Positions 34,424 through 46,206 of a DNA stretch of 64,000 nucleotides are shown piece by piece. Numbering within the stretch: position 1 is the first letter of the stretch; every line of letters starts with the position of its first letter. Under the pieces are notes generated by a model that had not been told where the DNA came from, searched no databases, and worked only from the letters and a program-made list of their open reading frames with translations. The stretch is from Filosporella fistucella (lineage: Eukaryota > Ascomycota > Leotiomycetes > Helotiales): positions 1,302,001-1,366,000 of the forward strand of contig JAQJZZ010000018.1 of the NCBI GenBank assembly GCA_030077755.1, written 5' to 3'. The position numbers were made by a program, and so were the translations under genes.

Positions 34424-36459
34424 ATGAATACGACAATGGCACCAATGGATCAAATTCGCCCGGGACGACCTAACATTGAGGATCTAAGAAGGCGGCATGA
34501 ATCAATAGACGACCTCATCATTGCAAAGAGAGAAGGAAATAGCGATAGTAAAAACGGCAAAGGGTCGGGCAGAGGTGGAGGAAAGAGAGGTGATGGAAAT
34601 GGAAATGGGAACGGGAACGGCGGGGGAGGCGGTGGTGGAGGAGGAGGAAATGGCGGAGACAATAGCGATAGCAGTGACTCCGACAGCTCTGATGGCAATG
34701 GCAAAGGAGGCAAGAACAGCGACAGTAAGGATGATAGCGACAGCAGTGATGAGGAGAACAAGACGAAAGCCAAACAAAAGTCAGCAGAAGCAGTACCCTC
34801 AGGCGTACCACCACCAGGTCCTCCTCCTCCACCGGCAGCAGTATCGACAACTGCAATTGCAGCTCCAGTATCGTCATCTGCTACTCCTACAACAGTGGTT
34901 GTCATATCTACTACCACAGCTGTCCCGGAAGCCAATACCATCATGTCAACAGTTTCGGTGATGCAAACTGTTTCAGTCATGCAGACGATGGTAAGATTTC
35001 AGGTAGACATGGTGTTTCAATGGCTAACATGCGATAGACACTTGTTTCTACACAAACGATCAGCTCTCCAGCTACCACTGTGCAGCCAGCATTTCCTACC
35101 CTCACCCCGTTCACAGATCCTCCAGACTCATCGAGTCAACCCAGGAAAGGCTTGAATACAGATGATAACACTGATGTTACTGAAAGTACCTCAGAAACCA
35201 AGACTAGAACAAGACCCTCCATTACGACTTCCTCGCTCATTATTCCAGAGAGTGTGTTGGGTTCCGTTCCAACAACAACTTCCATCCCTGAAAATGAATC
35301 TCCTGGTGGCCACCGACCAAAAGGAGACGGAAACAAGGGGAGAAATGGCAAAGAGGGGCAATTAACACCGACGGCTCAACACTTGTTAATAGCAGCGGGT
35401 GCAATTGGTGAGTAATGTTTCGTGAAATTTTTTTGCTCGAGCTAATGTGGTTCAGGCGCTTTCATTATTCTCGTTGCTGGGGTTTACTTCTTCGCTAGGA
35501 TGAGAAAGATAGATATCCTAGCATTCTTCCGGGGAAGGAAGCTTGAAAGAGGAGGACGCCGTGGATGGTATGGCTGGAGGAGGAGGGATGATTATTCCTC
35601 GGACCCACCACCAGTATATTCGGACAAATATCCATCGGACGAGAAGACCATTCCCATTCAGCAACATGTTGAAGCATTCTATACACCATCGTCTATGCCT
35701 CCAATGGCCACACCAAAGAACGCAGCCGCCCTTCAACGTGCAAATTCTCAACGACAGGAAAATGTCCGTGATGCTCTCATGGATAACTCCGCACCTTTTG
35801 CGAACGCAGCTCCTCAGCCAGCTGCACTTTCAGCTACACAAAACTTTTATAATCTTGGTCCACAGCCAATACAATTGTCTCGCCAACCCGGCACTCAAAA
35901 TACGCAAATTTCTCAAGTCTCTTCACTTTCAAACTATAACAACACTGGTACCCAAAACACATTCCTCACCCGCAACACATCAGGGGCATATGACCCGAAC
36001 CAGAGAGAGGTGAACCACTTGAGTTACCTCTCATCACTATCTTCGGGCTTTGGAGACGGCTTGATCATACCTGACCCCACAGTAGCTGGCGCACGGCAAA
36101 GCTACCGCCAATCCCGAAATCCTGGTGCAGCCAGATTCTCATGGATGACGAATTCACAAGCCCAAGGTTCACAACGAGATACAGTCTACACTACCTCATC
36201 TGTCGACACAGCACCCAGATTTAGAACCGTCAATTCTTGGGTGGCACAGCAAGCAGGTCGGGTTGAGAGGCATCAAGAGAGCAATAACGAAGTTCCTAGC
36301 ATGCCACCACTTCCCTTACCGCTTCAAATCGGGGGTGACCATCAAAGGAAACCAAGCGAGGACCCCGCGTTCCGTCACCACCCAGGTGATGAGGTGGCTA
36401 TCGCAAGAGGCTCTCGTGTTGCTAGCAGCATTCTAGACAAGAAAATTGGTGGTAATTAA
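34424..36459 (+). CDS. Ser/Gly-rich single-pass membrane protein, function unknown
   Basis: Exons 34424-34990, 35038-35407 and 35456-36459 (47- and 48-nt introns) encode 646 aa. The N-terminal 310 residues are low-complexity: a Gly/Asn tract (about 60-90), Ser/Asp repeats, a proline run (GVPPPGPPPPP) and a long Ser/Thr/Val-rich region like heavily O-glycosylated stalks. One transmembrane helix (about 307-332, GAIGAFIILVAGVYFFARM) is followed by a basic stop-transfer cluster (RKLERGGRRG) and a long polar tail with PPPVYSDKYPSDEK. The layout resembles fungal cell-wall sensors of the Mid2/WSC style, but no cysteine-rich domain is present. No signal peptide is visible from this ATG; an upstream exon may be missing. 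Function not assigned. Confidence 0.8.
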
Positions 36460-37300
36460 GGATTTCATGAGACCAAGCACTTGCTGGTATTCGTTCTGTG
36501 TATATATAACGGCTAGTCCCTGTGCCTGGTGCATAGTTGGATCAAAATTTCGCATAGCGTGGAGTTGATGAGGATGAGTGGATGAAGGAATTATTTAATG
36601 TCCAGATGCGATGTATGAGGCCTGACAAAGGTCGAGATGTATCTTACCAACCAGATTGAATAATCAAATCTTGCATATACTTCTCGCATGACATTTAGGT
36701 GATTCATCATGATAATCGGGGTGTACGAATCAAGCAAGCTGTTCGTGTGTGAACTTTGGTAAATTTGAACAGCCTCGAGACAGTGTTGTTTCATGAGCTA
36801 ATCGACCCGAGGACATCTGTGAGGAAGGCTAATATTGCTGCGCCAGGCGAAGATTTATGCCTTAGAGAGAGCATACGGACTAAAAATATTCATGGCAGGT
36901 GAGATTACCTAAGTAGGTGAGATAGGTATGAACTCTATTTGTTAATCACAAACTGCTACTTCTTCTCTTGTGAAGTGGGTATGGCGGGGTCATAGGATAT
37001 CTACACGTGATTGTATGATTGTGACCACATCAAAGCGATTTAAGCTATAAATAGCCTCGACCTCTCTTTGAGCTACTCAGCCTCACCTCTCACGCATCTT
37101 GACTCGTCAGCCTACGAACTTTAGCTGCGCAATCCGGTGTTATGGTTCTTCCTTTCCTCTTATGTTGATCATGATCTCACAACTTTACTTTTACTGCAGG
37201 AACAACTCACCAACATAAGAAATACTAAGCTTGCCAGTTCACCACCTGCCCAGGATTCCTCGAAACATACCTTGCTGCTACTGCAGCCACAAACAAGAGA
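36460..37300. other. Intergenic region
   Basis: 841 bp between two plus-strand genes, presumably the 3' end of one and promoter of the next. Nothing else recognised. Confidence 0.55.
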
Positions 37301-38779
37301 ATGCTGGACGAGAACTTGCCCACGTTCTTCTTCAAACCTTCATCCGATAACGCTTTATCCACTACAATATTTCTGAGGGAAAATGGCTCCGAGCTGCAAC
37401 CCGAATACACATTCCGCCGACCGAACCCAGATATCCCAGCATCAAAGAACTGCTATGCGGTAGCACTTTACGACTCGTACAATCCAGATGTGCTGTATGC
37501 GGAGGTATTGGTGCAGCCTGAATGGCAACAACCCACACTCTCGGCTGCGGAAATTCGAGCACAGAATGGCATACCCCCACCACCTGTTCCTATTGTGCCC
37601 AGTAGTTTCATAATTCAGTTGTACAATCCAGATCAGCAGGTAACTGTCAAGCAGATTCCTGGATCTTGGAACAGCTCAGCACATTGGGAATTTGAAATGC
37701 CACAGAGCAGCTTCCGTCTCCCTTCAGCTTCTTCACTGGATCGAAGTCAAAGTGATCCTGCAGCATCAGATATAACCCCAAAAATTGGATTCAAGTGGAA
37801 GAGAGATGGGAAGCTATCAAAAGACATATCGTGCTTTTTGAAAGGCGAAACAGCTGATGGGAAAAGGAGCAGAGAGCCAGATATCACAGTAGCTATGTTC
37901 AAAAACGGGAACCTAACGATTTATCAACCAAACATGCACCGTGTTGACGTTGAAGATGTCAAAGGCTTGGAAGTGGTCTTGCTTCTGGGAGCTGCTGTTA
38001 TCAAGGATATATTCTTCAATGCCAATAGGGAGATGTTCAATATCAATTCTCCAAATACTACCGCAGCACCTGGAAATGCAAAGCGGAAGAATAGCGGCCC
38101 TGTCATAAGTGGTAAATCCAGTGCGACACCACCACTCATGTCTGGAGCTGTACTTCAAGCACCACTTCAAAGACCAAATAATATACCACCTTCTCAAATT
38201 TTACCTCAAGAGCCACCTAGACATCAACAGCAGCAATCAGTATCTCGACCACCTCCGACAGATCCTCGTACACAATGGGAGATTGATGTTGAGACTGAGA
38301 GACTGAGAAAGGCTGTCCAAGCCGAAGAGAAGGCTCGAGAAAGAGCAGACAGGGAAGAACAAAAAAGAATAAAGAAAATGTTAGAGCAAGAAGAGAAGGA
38401 ACGTCGTCGACGAGAAGCAGAAGTCGAAAAGGAGACGGAGCGTTTGAGGAAAGAGTACGGCGTTCCAGCTCCACCCCCTCAACAAGCACCAGGAAGAGTG
38501 CAATTCAACACCCCTTCATTACCGGTTCGACCTCAGCAGCAGCAAGGAAGGCCACAGGCATTTCCTCAATATCAAAGCGCACCCCACTCACAGCCAGTTC
38601 CAGTTATAAGACCAATGAGCACGCCATCTGGCCCAGGTCCTTCTGTAAATACCTGGCTACAGCGGCCTGCTCAGTCTGGACCTTATCTCCAAGCACCAGG
38701 GAATGGAACAGCAAGCTCATCCGGCTTCTTTGGACTTGGTGGGAAGAAGGTGCAGAAGAAGAGAAGTGTTTTCTTTTAA
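37301..38779 (+). CDS. Conserved fungal protein with basic coiled-coil, function unknown
   Basis: Single exon, 492 aa, opening MLDENLPTFFFKPSSDNA. Residues 1-245 look like a folded beta-rich domain (YAVALYDSYNPDVLYAEVLV, SFIIQLYNPDQQ, IGFKWKRDGKLSKDISCFL) ending in a hydrophobic helix (GLEVVLLLGAAVIKDIFF) that is too polar at its ends for a confident membrane segment. The middle is Pro/Gln-rich. Residues about 328-386 form a strongly charged coiled coil of RE/EK repeats, and the tail is disordered and basic (GGKKVQKKRS). The arrangement is familiar from uncharacterised Pezizomycotina proteins, but I know no function. No signal peptide. The reading frame, length and lack of internal stops make it a firm gene. 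Confidence 0.85.
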   Translation: MLDENLPTFFFKPSSDNALSTTIFLRENGSELQPEYTFRRPNPDIPASKNCYAVALYDSYNPDVLYAEVLVQPEWQQPTLSAAEIRAQNGIPPPPVPIVPSSFIIQLYNPDQQVTVKQIPGSWNSSAHWEFEMPQSSFRLPSASSLDRSQSDPAASDITPKIGFKWKRDGKLSKDISCFLKGETADGKRSREPDITVAMFKNGNLTIYQPNMHRVDVEDVKGLEVVLLLGAAVIKDIFFNANREMFNINSPNTTAAPGNAKRKNSGPVISGKSSATPPLMSGAVLQAPLQRPNNIPPSQILPQEPPRHQQQQSVSRPPPTDPRTQWEIDVETERLRKAVQAEEKARERADREEQKRIKKMLEQEEKERRRREAEVEKETERLRKEYGVPAPPPQQAPGRVQFNTPSLPVRPQQQQGRPQAFPQYQSAPHSQPVPVIRPMSTPSGPGPSVNTWLQRPAQSGPYLQAPGNGTASSSGFFGLGGKKVQKKRSVFF

Positions 38780-40357
38780 TGATACCAACCTTTATGTTTC
38801 ATTGGAGGCGTTCTAAAGACACTGTTTTGTGGAGACGCGGCATATAAAGCCTGTGTATATCTTGAGCGATTTCAATGAAATTATGAATAAACATATTGCA
38901 TGATCTTGCCATGAATATAGCTTTCCCACTTGTAAGCATACTGTTGGCTCTTGTCTTGAGATCCTCAAATCTCGTAGCAGACTTATTACTGACTCTACAT
39001 TTCATTTTCATGCCTGAACCTATTTCTATAGCCTGCTCATGCAAATCCCTTCCAACATGATTCACAATTGCTACTCCAACTCCCTCACTCTAACCAACGC
39101 CATCAATAATTGCTCTTAACAGAAACTGTAAGGTTCTTCGCTTCCCGCCACACATGCTTATCCTGACTGTAAAGTCCTCAGATTTTGTTCACAGCTACTT
39201 CCCGGCACACAGCTTCCATTCAACACCTTTTGTCAAATCCCATTCGTACCTCTCCAAAATTATCCAAGCCAAGACTAGGTTTGCCTATTTCCCTAGAGCC
39301 ATGGGAAAGGTCTCACTCTTTTCTAGTGCGCATCCTCGAGAGAGGATATAACTACGTAGGGAAAAAATCATCAGATGTAATTATGTGACAGATATCCATA
39401 CCTCTTGCTATTGCCAGATCGGATTAAATACAGTAGAATTCGTCATATACGCTGTGCTGGACTCAGTTGGTCTTCACTTATGCGTCTTTCTTTATCACTT
39501 ATAGAACACAGCCGCCAAGATGAGGGAATGGAATACAAGCTTATTGTTAGACGTCATCTGGGCCTTATGAGGCTTGCCGGACTTCTGCAATTCGCTGCCG
39601 TGACAATGAGGCCGTCTCTGGAATTGACAACTACTGAAGTTCAATGCTGAAAATCGAATCCGGAGATATAGTCAGAAGCTCAGTCTTGCATTTTGTCCAG
39701 TTCAAATGTTAAGAATTTCAAGGAAACATGTTCTTGGAAATAAGATGGCCTGGATTTGGATCTACATCACGTTAAAGAAAGCCCTTTGCGTCCAGGAGCA
39801 GGAGCCTAAAAGTGAAGATGGATGACGGACAGTCCAACGTGGTCCTCCAAGTCCGCAAGTTCGGACACATTTCACAATCCTTTGAAGTAAATTAAATACT
39901 GACTGGAGGTGATTCTTCATTCACTAATTCGTGGGCATCATCCATATCATACCTCCATGCTGCTTACAAAAAGATGCCTATGCCCTTCTACATGTACCCA
40001 TTCCAAAAGCTTGGTAGGGAGACCGAAAAGGATAAAATGAGAGAAGCCACTCCGCTTGTTATCTTTGCATGCGCCAAAATACGAAGAAATAACAGTATGC
40101 TGGCCAGCGAGCCAGGCTGGGTCAGTAACTCAAATAAAAGATATCCCTGAAAACATTCCGCTTGATGATTCCCTCCCCAAGAAAATTTCCGATCCGTACA
40201 GGGTAATATATCCACAGATAATTGAAGTTAGGAGACAGCACTGAATATGCGTCTAGATTTCGACTCGCTTCCGCTTCCCGCTATGCAAGGTTTCAAGTAG
40301 CGCATAACTTCATCCAACCCAAAAGGTAGCCCAAATTCGATTAAATTGAATGCGAGA
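38780..40357. other. Convergent intergenic region
   Basis: 1.58 kb between the 3' ends of the unknown gene and ste50. Only short frames without domains; no RNA gene seen. Confidence 0.55.
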
Positions 40358-41939
40358 TCATATAATGCCCCCAGGAGGATCGCTGTAACCAGCTTGCACT
40401 CCACGGCCTCCATTCCGATCTAAGCCTGCGCTGCCCGGAATATCGCCACCTTGTTGGTCAGTACTTGGACTGATCTTGCGAAGCATAAACATGGGCTTTT
40501 TCCCTTCCTTATCCAGTTGTTTGAATAGTATCAACGGCTTCTCCTCCCTTCCAAGGCAACGTTCTTTATCTCCGTAGACAATATATAAAGCGTACTGCTC
40601 CCATGGTGCATTGATATTGTATTTTTTGAGGGCTGCCGGGAGAACTTTGTAACACGGATCTTCCATACTGACCCGGAATGACTTGAATATTTCCACAGAA
40701 CCATTCGAAGATGGTGTATCAAGTGCAGGGGTTTGGGCTCCCCGCCGCGACGGCGCGGGCTTCTGACTATCGCGGGAGTATGTGGAAGGCTGATAATCAT
40801 CGTTTGCAAAAGTGCTTCTGGCTGGTGTAGGTTGGTCGGATCGATAAGAACGAGACGCGAGTGTAGAGCCACCGAGTGTTGGAGGGGATGTGGGGGAAGG
40901 TTGGTTAGGTGATGGATGTCCGGGAGAGGTCGAGGGTTGTGAGCCATTCATAGTAGCAAGATATGAGGAAGATAGAACTGCCCGTTCTGCTGCTGCAGCA
41001 GGATCAAGCGCTTGTTCCATCAGTGACCGCTCCTGACTGGACTGCATATAGGTTGGAGAGGAATTTTTGGGGTGATCGATGAAGAATTTCTTGGTCGAGA
41101 ACTTCCTTGCCAATCCCCCGCCAGATTGGCTTGAAGATGGAGTAGGAGCAGGTGGAGATATAGTATTGGAGGCATCGTAATTGCTGTACGATGCTTGGTT
41201 GTTCGAATCCGAAGGGGCTATATAAGGCAGCGGTTGTGTTTCTTTTGCCATGCGAAAAACTGGTAGCAGGTCCTCCCTTAATCGAGTATATTCTGCCGTT
41301 ATCCTTTGCAGTTCCATTTCCGCTATACTCATCCGTTCATCTCGTAATCGTAACTGTTCGACCAAATGCTTGATATCCTTGAGAGTGGCTGTGGCGTATT
41401 GAGCCTCTGCATCTGCCGCTGGTATGAATTAGTAGGTGTTGCCATCCCACGCTTCTAATACGTACAGAGTGGTACATAATGATCGCTCTCTATCGGTATA
41501 TCCTGCTTGATTTTGATGTCATATACACTTTTCAAGATTGTGAGTCGATGTCCCACACTGGTCACGCCCATCTGCTTCAAATCGTCATGCTGGAGTGCCA
41601 CCAGCGCCTCACCAACAATTTCGTTTTCTGCGATATGTAAGCCCAAGGTTGATGGATGGCATCGAGGCCAGGAAGCCCACCTAGGAATTGATCCCCATAT
41701 TGCTGCAAACCCAGACTGCCCACGAAGTCGGCGCACTCATCAGCAGTCCACTCAGTAATGATCGTTTCCGGTAATCTGTCCCCAGAACTATGCACGTATA
41801 GAGTTGGTGTATGCTCCTGAGAGGAAAGTCCGTCGGAATTAGTTGGTGACGCCTCGCTGTCGGTTCCTAACACAACGCTTCTTTCGTACTCATCGTCCGC
41901 ATCTGACTCTGGATAGGCGGTGCCGGACTCGAATGCCAT
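40358..41939 (-). CDS. ste50: Ste50-type MAPK adaptor (SAM and Ras-association domains)
   Basis: Exons 41939-41681, 41627-41466 and 41418-40358 (53- and 47-nt introns) encode 493 aa. Ste50 links the MAPKKK Ste11 to upstream Cdc42/Ste20 and Ras-type inputs in pheromone, filamentation and osmotic-stress signalling. The SAM domain spans about residues 62-130 (WTADECADFVGSLGLQQYG, then ENEIVGEALVALQHDDLKQM); the first splice joins its two halves exactly. A coiled-coil region follows (EAQYATATLKDIKHLVEQL). After a Ser/Pro-rich linker comes the Ras-association domain (about 380-460, FRVSMEDPCYKVLPAALKKY ... LYIVYGDKERCL). Order and size fit filamentous-fungal Ste50. In plant pathogens the orthologue is needed for infection structures; whether this organism is a pathogen is unknown. 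Confidence 0.92.
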
Positions 41940-42543
41940 GCTGGATTGAAAGCACAGGAATGCGCGCGCGATGGGTTGGAATGGCGATGGCACATGCAGT
42001 AAAAGCTTCGTAGAGTGAAGTCGTAGCAATGCTTCTGAATGCGGTCTAGTGTGCATTGACCACCTCTCCACCATGTTCTGAGGGTATTGAATCAAGGGCA
42101 AGGGTCACATTTGCTGACGAGGACAATCAAAATAGGAGGGTACTTTCATGAACTACACCGTCCGCACCATCCTAATCCTAATTGCGATTGCTCTCGACTT
42201 TAAAAAAGAGCCCATACTTTAGGCGTATTGTTCAAATAGTTCCATGGCCAGATCACAAATAAAGTTCGGACTGATCGACTGAGCTGGCTCTTCTTCTGTG
42301 ACAGTATGAGGGGGCTATCGCTAAGGTGAGACAATACGTTTGTGGTGGCTACGATTGTACTCTACAAAACATCCAACAATAATTGGTATAACTAACACCA
42401 CTCCCACCCATATCTCCAAAACCAGAGCCCCTATCGCCTGTGCTGTACCTATCCCCGTACCTGTCCCTGTGCCAGAACGCCTAAAAGAAATACTCCAACA
42501 GTTCATATAGTCATTTCGTGTGTATCATGTACAATTCAGCTCT
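41940..42543. other. Intergenic region upstream of ste50
   Basis: 604 bp between two minus-strand genes: the 3' end of the Bud14-like gene and the ste50 promoter. Nothing specific recognised. Confidence 0.55.
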
Positions 42544-45500
42544 TCACCTCGATGATTGCGTGCGCATCTTTCGTGCAAGCCAATCTCCCAACATCCCATC
42601 CAGACGCTGAAAGGATATTAGCGAGGTCACAGCTATTGTCATTGAGAACTTACATTAGTGATATCTGCCAATTTGGCATTCTCCTCCTTAAACAGATTGC
42701 CGGTTACTGGATGCTCAGGCCCAGCAGGGACTACCCCTGATTTGTCGTACACCACAACAAGTAGATCTTTGATCTCTGCATCATCGTCAAAGAAAGTTCG
42801 GAGATGTGCATCGCTCCATGTGGGAGTTGACGTGGAAGTCGTGGAGCTTCCAGCACCCTTCTTCTCTTGTGCATCATCTGCATCGATCAGTTCCGGGGAA
42901 GGGGAGGAGACAGGTGATGCTGGTTCTTCTTGACTGGAAGTGTCGACCATAAGTGGTGGTGGGTATGAGCGCAAAGGTGTGACGGGCGACACTTGAACCG
43001 GAGATTCGGATAGCCTCTCATCAGCTGGATTGGATCGTTCAGTCGAAGGGGAAGTGATATAACTGTCTGGGAAGCTACCAGGTATTGGGCGTTGGTTTTG
43101 CTTACTTTGGGCCCGAACTGGTTCCTCAATTGGTGAATTTTCAGAAGAGGAATCAAAATCGTCAAGCTCCACCCGTGCTTTGGCCTTCTTTGCTTTCACT
43201 GGCTTTGGTTCAGAATTGCTGGAACTTGCAGATCGAAGCATTTTGGAGATTGCACCAACGGATTTCGGTTCCTTTGGAGACGTGGCGACCACTGGCGCCC
43301 TCGTAATTTCAGGTGATACACTCCGAGGCTGTGCTCTGGAAAGCTCAGGAGAGACGTTGCGGCCTTGCTGAGCTGTCTCCTCAGGCTCTGGCTGTACCAG
43401 ACGCATTGAAGGTGCCTGTGCCAGTTCAGCTGGAATAGCACGTTCGGGTGCAGGTGTCTGCTGAATTGGTTGCTGGGCTTCCGCCGGTTTCGTCTCTCTA
43501 CTCTGGCTCTGCTTACGATTTGGCGACATATCGGTCCGCGGTTGTTTCTGTAATTTGCTGGGCTGTCTTTGCATCTCGGTTTGAGCTTGCGGCTGTTCCT
43601 CCACTGAGACTATATCATCTGAATCCTTGCTGGGTACCGGCGATGACCTCGAATTTTCATTTGAACGCTTGCTAGCTGTGAGCTCGTCAATCTCTTCGTC
43701 TATTGACGAAATCTTGGTCTTTTTCTCCTTTCTCTTGAAAAGTCCACTGAGCATCCCGGGCTTCTTTTCCTTCTCCTTCTTGTCCTTGCCTTTCTTATCC
43801 TTGCTCTTTTCCGGCGAATCCTTCTCTAACTTGTCGAGACTTGGTCGTTGTTTGAGTTCCTTTGAGTCATTCGAGGTTCTTGTAGAGGTACTTGAATCAT
43901 CTCGTAGTAAATTGGGTGTGAGAGTAATTTTTCTAGTCTCCACGGAATCATCCTTGAAGAATGAATCTGTGTTTCTGACGGTGCCGTTTCTCGATTTGCT
44001 TTCCACCTTCCCATCAAAGATCTCATCGCTTGTTCTCGAAGCATCCAGACTACCTTTCGAAGGATCGCCACGATTTGTCTCTGGCTCGAGAGATTCCGAC
44101 TTGACTTCCCGGATTTCAGCTCTTGGCTTTAGAGTTTCTACTGCTGCGACCTCCTCTTCTTCAGCCTGCTCTTGTTGATCTCCATTTTGATCTCCCTGTC
44201 CATTTTGACCGTAAAAATCGCCTTCGCCCTCTTCCTCGTCTGATGAATAATCAATATCAGATGCTTCTACATATGTGGGGGCTGTGAAGGTAACAGTCTT
44301 CGCATTCCTCCTCCTGATGGCCTTCTTTAAGGGGTTGGAGGATTTGGCAGCTTGGTCACCAAGCATCGTTGAGGTGAGCTGGAAAAATTAATGGCTGACT
44401 ATAATAGCTGATATGAAGACGTACATCAATGTTACGGTGCTTATTCAAACGTGCGAGCCTCTCTGTTGGTGTTTCTATGTGTTCCGCAGGTAGGTAACCT
44501 GAGAGAGAGAGTCAGACTACAATCACGCCATTTGTATAAATTACATACCAATACTGCTATCTTTGACTACCCTCACAAGCCACCAGTAGCTGTTGCTGTC
44601 GTCAAGCAGAACCATGGTATCACCCTTTGTGGCATTTGCCTGACCCTCAACGGTAGCAACAAAGGTGTGGAGGGCGTATACAAATTCAAAATCAATGTCC
44701 TCTGTAAATTGTAAGCACTCTCCGTCCCAGCCCGAGTTCATGAACAAAAAATTGATGGCAACATCTATTGGAGTTTCAATCTCTTCATCATATGAAACTT
44801 CATGTGAAATCATGGACAAACAGTTCTTGGGCTTCCAATTGTCGTCCTCAACAGCCATCTCTGTCCATTGAACAGTGCTGTAAACCTTCCGGTCTCGAGT
44901 GAGATCTTGCAGAGGGTATGACTCTCCATCGTCGGTTTCCACGTGTTCAATGGCTGGCGGGTCGATAACATTTACCCAGGGGTTGATGGTCAGAGTGTCG
45001 TCCTCAGATTCGCTCTCAAGTGCACTTCCCAATGTGTCATCTATCACATTAATTACATAACAGTGGCCATCTACCATAGCTACATGGTCTCCGTTGCCGA
45101 GAACATCATTCAAGCCCGGTATTGTTTGCTCCACAAAGAAGCTTTCGTCTTCCTGTGTATCGAAATATTCACAAGGAGAGTCGTCGGTGTCCGTCTCAGA
45201 GGCACTAGTGTCGGTCTCCTCAAGTTGCATCTGAGGTGAAAATTGCATCTCAGGTGAACTCTCACTCTCGGAGCTGACCGGCGGTTTCCACCAGTCATCC
45301 TCCGAGGAGGGATGAATTTCAAAACCAGCCAAGTCAACATGTGCTTTTAAGAATGCCTCATCATAGTCAAAGTTCTCCTCCTCTCTGAACCTGGACAAAA
45401 CTTCTACACCTTGTTGCTCAACACTCAAATTCTGGCCGTACCTCGGATTGTGTGCGGAGAAATCCAGGCCATGGTCGATCCTGAGATCCTGGCTCAACTC

Positions 45501-46206
45501 GCTCTCGCATGGTTCATACTCGCCTTGATGAAGGTCATGATGCTCCGGTCGCTGCCTATGGATTAAACGTAAAGGAAAGTGATCTGGGGTGTCAACAAAG
45601 GGCGCTGAACTATCGGCAGGCCCTTGTGACAATGGGAAATTTTTTGGTGGTGTGGAACATCGAATGGAAGTAAACCGTCGTCCTGACAGAATGGGAAGAG
45701 AATACCCACCATCATCAATCGAAGGGGAGCTGGAAATTTTATCCATCATATCATCGTCCATGCCATCGTCGCCTTCAGCGTCTGCCATTTCTGCATCTTC
45801 GGCACTCGACCCCGTCAAGCCCCCGTTCTGCGCAACAGCAAGTTCATCTTGTTGTTGAAGGCTTGATCCTGTCAACTTGGATGTAACTCCGGCAGCTAAC
45901 TCATCCCCGTACTGTTGCATGCCCTGAATTTCTCCATTTGACCACTCCTTAGACACCCTTGGGCTACGGTGTTTCTCCTCAGCAGCCTCTACCGCCAGCT
46001 CTCGTAACGTTTCTGCTTGATGAGGAGCTGGAGGACCGGCACCTAAAGGGGCTGGGTGTGTAGGTTGTCGGGTGTGATCTTGCGCAGACGGGGCATTTTG
46101 ATCTTGCAGGTCAATCGAGTCTGAGCGATGTTTATTAGCAATTGAACAAGGGCACTCATTATTAAGACAATAAAGTACCGGCGCGAATAATCTCTGGTCG
46201 AGTCAT
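42544..46206 (-). CDS. Bud14-like SH3-domain protein (phosphatase/polarity regulator)
   Basis: Five exons: 46206-46179, 46120-44549, 44498-44425, 44378-42654 and 42606-42544, encoding 1153 aa. The first exon is only 28 nt and yields MTRPEIIRA, joined in frame to DSIDLQDQN. A single SH3 domain lies at about residues 487-545 (FVYALHTFVATVEGQANA ... SNSYWWLVRVVKDSSIGYLP), with TERLARLNKHRN directly after it, as in fungal Bud14-type proteins. In yeast Bud14 binds the PP1 phosphatase Glc7 and restrains formins at polarity sites. The N-terminal half is acidic and the C-terminal half is a Lys/Glu/Ser-rich disordered region with a KDKKGKDKKEKEKK stretch. The last exon (RLDGMLGDWLARK) is frame-consistent but short, so less certain. 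Orthology is inferred from the SH3 region. Confidence 0.85.

Noticed and set aside
34450..34980. 176-codon minus-strand frame rich in Pro/Leu/Ser
   Set aside because: Antisense of the Gly/Ser/Asp low-complexity region of the membrane-protein gene; composition artefact.
43627..44178. 183-codon plus-strand frame opposite the Bud14-like gene
   Set aside because: Antisense of a Ser/Lys-rich repeat-like coding region, whose complement is rich in Ser/Phe/Leu codons and stays open by composition.
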